Under the pieces are notes generated by a model. The model had not been told where the DNA came from, made no database searches, and saw nothing but the letters and a program-made list of their open reading frames with translations. A stretch of 64,000 nt of DNA, from NCBI GenBank assembly GCA_003254885.1, contig QANT01004569.1, positions 1 through 64,000 on the forward strand, in the 5' to 3' direction. The position numbers and the translations under genes were made by a program. This DNA comes from Purshia tridentata. Lineage: Eukaryota; Streptophyta; Magnoliopsida; Rosales; Rosaceae. Numbering within the stretch: the first letter of the stretch is position 1; every line of letters begins with the position of its first letter. Of the stretch, positions 60,789-64,000 are shown in pieces.

Positions 60789-61109
60789 AGTTTGGGCCGA
60801 ACTCATCCCGGACTTTGGTTCCGCAGCTACAGGCTGAGCCCAATCATATTCTGTTTATTTGGTTCCACTGAGAAGGTTAGTTGAGATCCGACAACACTCG
60901 GACTCTTCCCAATCATAAACGCCGCGGAGCAGCAACAAACAGGAATTCTTTCTCTTTCCTTCTCTGCTTCTCACTTGTACTCGCAACAAAGACTTGTGAG
61001 TTGTGACTCGTCTTCAACCTCATCCCCACTCTTTCAACCAAAAACTCAACCGCCTGCCTTTGGCGTTGTTAGGGTTAGTTAGGATTAGGGTTTCGGAACT
61101 TCCGCAAAG

Positions 61110-61147
61110 CTGGATAGGTACAGAGTAGACCGCTATGGCAGCAGCAA

Positions 61148-61181
<34 letters not shown>

Positions 61182-62116
61182 CCCAACAACCACCACAACG
61201 ACAACCTCGACTCCAACTCTAACCCCTACCACCGCCGTCCCTATCGCTTCTCTGACGCGCCAATGAACCAGCCACCGCGCCGCAGCCCCCCCTCCAACTA
61301 TCGCAGCGGTGGCCCCCACCGTGTGGCCTTCGACAGCCCGCCACGTCACTCTCCCGGCGGCGGGTTCCGGCCCGGTGCCGGTGGCCGTGGGTTTGGTCCC
61401 AACCACCAGGACCCACCGCCACCTCTCTCGGGCCATAAACGAGGCTACCCTTTCTCTGGCCGTGGAGGCTCTCCAGGTGCGTGAATTGCATTGTTGTTGC
61501 CTTTTCGAGTCTCTCAAGTATTTAGAAGTATCTGAGAATGAAATTTGGTTGCTTTTGTATTATGGTTTGCTTCAGCTTAGTTAATTACACAATTTCAATG
61601 TTAACGCATGGACTGATAGATTATGTATTACTGTATTAGTATATTAAATGTTTTGAGTGTGTGAGTTCATTGACTGTTTAATCTTAGCTAATAGCAATTA
61701 ATGTTTTTATTTTTGTCTTAATTGTTGCTCCAAGTAGTATTTGCTTATGGGTAGTATCTTTGTGCTAGGTTTACACCGTACTTATCTTCTGAATTACTGA
61801 TTAGTGTTGAATACCTTTCAGAACGTTTTGATAGAGGCAGTTTTGCCAAACTTTTCGTTGGGTCGGTTCCAAGGACAGCCACTGAGGAAGATGTAAGTCT
61901 AAGTATTACACTATACAGATGCCTGATATATATATATATATATATTTATACGTATGTATGTATGTATGTATGTCTGTATATATGTGTGTGTGTAGATATA
62001 TCAAGAAATGGTATTTACGTTGTGGTGTTTATGTCAGATTCGCCCTCTGTTTGAAGAACATGGAGAAGTTATAGAGGTTGCTCTGATCAAAGATAAGAAA
62101 ACAGGACAGCAGCAAG
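61110..62116 (+). CDS. FCA: Flowering time control protein FCA, 5' part (exons 1-3), CUG start
   Basis: Three exons are visible: 61110-61476, 61822-61892 and 62038-62116. All introns are GT..AG and in phase; the gene continues beyond 64000. Exon 1 encodes an N-terminal Asn/Gly/Pro/Arg-rich region (LDRYRVDRYGSSNNN, RRSPPSNYRSGG, GHKRGYPFSGRGG). Exons 2-3 begin the first RRM: FAKLFVGSVPRTATEEDIRP (RNP2 is LFVGSV) and HGEVIEVALIKDKKTGQQQ, which is FCA-specific. The in-frame segment has no ATG before 61263. The CTG at 61110 (aaagCTGg, A at -3, G at +4) is followed by DRYR, and an in-frame TAG lies at 61086-61088. Arabidopsis FCA is reported to start at CUG. FCA is a nuclear RNA-binding protein that promotes flowering by antisense-mediated silencing of FLC and regulates its own polyadenylation. 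The WW domain and second RRM lie beyond the window. Confidence 0.9.
61135..61266 (+). promoter_or_regulatory. Out-of-frame AUG ORF overlapping FCA N-terminal coding
   Basis: The first ATG of the transcript (61135, G at -3 and +4) is in another frame. It encodes 43 residues, mostly Thr/Pro from the CAA repeat. Its stop TGA (61264-61266) overlaps the first in-frame FCA ATG (61263-61265) as ATGA. It is probably a decoy for ribosomes that pass the CUG. Confidence 0.6.
61138..61180. repeat. (CAA/CAG)n repeat encoding poly-Asn in FCA
   Basis: cagcagcaacaacaac... gives the Ser-Ser-Asn(n) run in the FCA frame. It is likely polymorphic in length. Confidence 0.85.
61926..61996. repeat. (TA)n, (TATG)n and (GT)n microsatellites in FCA intron 2
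   Basis: A compound simple repeat fills about half of the 145-bp second intron. Confidence 0.9.
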
Positions 62117-64000
62117 GTATGTGTGTGTGATAATTTCTATTGTATAACTGTGATCCGTAATATCTTATTTCAGGTACTCTGAGAGGCAGATGGGAGCAAC
62201 TGAAAGCTCATCTTTCATCTCAGTTTGTTTTTACCAACAAGTTTCACGCTTGTTGGTTTTGGTTGCAACCTTTTTTTCATGTCCGTCCTCTCAAAGAAGA
62301 TGAAGGCAAGACATGTAAACCAACTAAAACCAGTTTTCGAATAGCAGTTGGGATCTTGGAAGACACTTAGGTCCTGCCCTTGTGATAGCAGCTGCAGCAC
62401 GGGGACATTACCCAACAAATTATTTGTAATGGGAGTGTCTGTTGCCATAACTGTAGCATGTTTAGGTTAGGATGTTTAGAAGTGCTACTGTTGTACAGAA
62501 AATGACTCAAAAAGTACATGGATTATTGCTTTTGAATAGTATTAATCACAATGTAATTTGGAGAATCTCTTTGGTTTATTCTTATCTTTGTGAACCTGGG
62601 AGTGTTTTTTGAATGACTTGGAATGTCATGTGTCACTTTATGAGATTAACATGTGATGGATCTGAAGTTGGATGGTCTGTGAGAGATGGATGGTTATTGG
62701 ATTTAATGGCTTGTGTGAGTTTTTTGTTTTATGTCTTTCACTATCTGAGTTTTGTTTATTGCCGTGATGCTCGTGGAATGGATATTTTTATATAGTGGTT
62801 GTATGCCTCCCGCTTTGTTTACATGTTCAAGTGAGTTGGTCCAGTCTGCTTGACTATGATGCGGAACTAGCCTTTTCTGGTACACAGTCTCAGGATGGTT
62901 GTATTTTAGGGCAAGTTACCTACTTATTTTGGAGCGTAGTCTCCGAAGTGCATTTAGATGTGTTATATTTAAGATTTCGACTCATTTACGTCTTTTGATA
63001 CTGATGTGTGGCCATACTGAAAATGTGATTGTGTGATGTAATCTTCTTTGAAGTGGGAACTCCTGAGTAGCACTCACGCGGCTTATGTTTTGGATAGCTT
63101 TGCAACTTCTCGTAATTGAGGGTTTTAAGTAGTGGGCCATTTTCAGTACAGGACTGCTAATTTATGCTTGTGACCTTGTGTGTGGCTTTGATGTGTAAAC
63201 TTACTATTCCAAGTATTTTGTTTGGTCTTGAGGTGTTGATATTGGTTGTATCTTTTCTTGAAGTGCATTCTTTTACTATGTACAACTAAATCGGTACTCA
63301 ATGAATCTGTGTGAAGTCCAACTTAGTTGTTTATGTTCTGGAATTATATCTCTATTCTCTAGTTGGGGGTTTCCAACTCTAGTGCTGACCTTGTGCCTGA
63401 TCCCAGGTGATAGGGGCCACCGAACAAGTATGGCCTATGTTTGTATCTTCTCAGTATTCTCTATAATTCCCTTAGAGTGACTTTTCTGTTGTATTCAAGC
63501 ATACATCTCTCATATAAATGCTTGAAAATGTTGGAAAAACTTCCTCGTGAGGGTTGGCTCTTTAGAAATATTGCGCCAAATCTTGTACACTTTTTGATGC
63601 TGTGGTTATCTTGAGTTGAAAATCTATGGTTTCTGTTTATGTGATGTGAAGTGGACGGTTTTTGATATGTGAGTGAGGGCATTAGTTTCTTCAAGTTTGC
63701 ATATTCTCAGCTAGGTGGAGGCCACCAATCAGGCTGATTTTAATTTTATTCATCTATGTGGTACTTCATGTCAAGATATGAATGGGGTGATACCGTAATA
63801 CAATCCCCTTTGTCAACTTATTGGTAATGTGCAAAAATTTCATATATTTGGTGGAAATAGTGATGCAGTGGTAGACTGGTAGCATCTGTCTTTGTTTGTG
63901 GTCCTACTAAACACTATTTCTTTGGGATAGTGGTATCATTGAGTAAAGTCAGGTTTTTTTTTTTCTTTCAATAATTTTCTGTTTGAATGATTTTATCATC
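62117..64000 (+). other. FCA: FCA intron 3, incomplete, at least 1.88 kb
   Basis: No sequence encoding the next FCA segment (the RNP1 octamer and the rest of RRM1) appears before the window end. In Arabidopsis intron 3 is the long intron in which FCA promotes premature polyadenylation of its own transcript. Length and position match. ORFs inside (for example 62613-62795) have no protein character. Confidence 0.7.

Noticed and set aside
61263-61484. ATG at 61263 as the FCA start codon
   Set aside because: Coding-like, FCA-like sequence extends 51 codons upstream in the same frame to a CUG in strong context; the ATG-only start would drop the conserved N terminus.
61020-61517. 165-codon minus-strand ORF
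   Set aside because: Antisense of the CAA repeat and GC-rich FCA exon 1 (poly-Val).
1-64000. LTR retrotransposons or other virus-like elements
   Set aside because: I found no paired long terminal repeats, primer site, or recognisable gag, protease, reverse transcriptase or integrase sequence.
1-64000. tRNA, rRNA and CRISPR features
   Set aside because: No cloverleaf with a convincing A and B box, no rRNA-like sequence, no regularly spaced repeats of that kind.

Overview
This is nuclear DNA of a eudicot flowering plant. Genes have several short exons with GT..AG introns, intergenic DNA is AT-rich, and the products include a plastid ribosomal S6-like protein, a PPR protein, a desiccation-related protein, RWA, C/VIF inhibitors and FCA. 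The protein style suggests a rosid, possibly Rosaceae, but that is an impression only. From memory, two groups of genes recall Arabidopsis neighbourhoods: agenet, RWA2 and GAL1 (At3g065xx) and F-box, DnaJ and EMC6 (At5g495xx-496xx).

Layout. 0.7-2.6 kb: agenet-domain protein (+). 3.8-4.9 kb: single-exon F-box protein (+). 6.07-6.48 kb: foldback MITE with a 7-bp target duplication. 7.8-11.7 kb: membrane DnaJ protein with a Jiv90-like tail (+). 12.9-15.4 kb: plastid bS6c/RFC3-like protein (+). 15.6-16.5 kb: MITE-like element. 17.8-19.0 kb: PCC13-62-type secreted desiccation protein (+). 19.7-21.7 kb: PPR protein (-), frameshifted near its C terminus by an 8-bp tandem duplication. 23.1-23.8 kb: EMC6 (+), divergent from the PPR gene. 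25.6-29.7 kb: RWA wall-acetylation protein (-), 15 coding exons. 32.4-34.1 kb: very acidic nuclear-type protein (-). 36.6 kb: small membrane protein (+). 38.1-41.9 kb: tandem cluster of invertase (fructosidase) inhibitors (two intact, one broken) with duplicated fragments of an unknown gene. 43.3-45.1 kb: plant membrane-anchored protein of unknown function (-). 48.1-49.1 kb: non-autonomous TIR element. 50.0-53.4 kb: galactokinase (-), 13 exons. 55.0-57.9 kb: GPN1-type GTPase (-). 58.8-59.3 kb: a fourth inhibitor gene (-), frameshifted. 60.0-60.8 kb: relic of a Mutator-like transposase. 61.1 kb to the window end: 5' part of the flowering-time gene FCA (+).

The gene models for agenet, DnaJ, bS6c, PCC13-62, EMC6, RWA, the acidic protein, the membrane-anchored protein, GALK and GPN1 were assembled by hand. 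In each, every splice site is GT..AG and the exon phases close to one open frame.

Most interesting points. FCA has no usable in-frame AUG for its N terminus and carries an in-frame CUG in strong context, with an in-frame stop seven codons upstream. This matches the non-AUG initiation known for Arabidopsis FCA. The first AUG downstream is out of frame and opens a 43-codon ORF whose stop overlaps the first in-frame AUG. FCA intron 3 runs past the window end (at least 1.88 kb), as expected if intronic polyadenylation control is kept. Near-identical tandem duplications of 8 to 322 bp recur throughout the window; one of them breaks the PPR gene.
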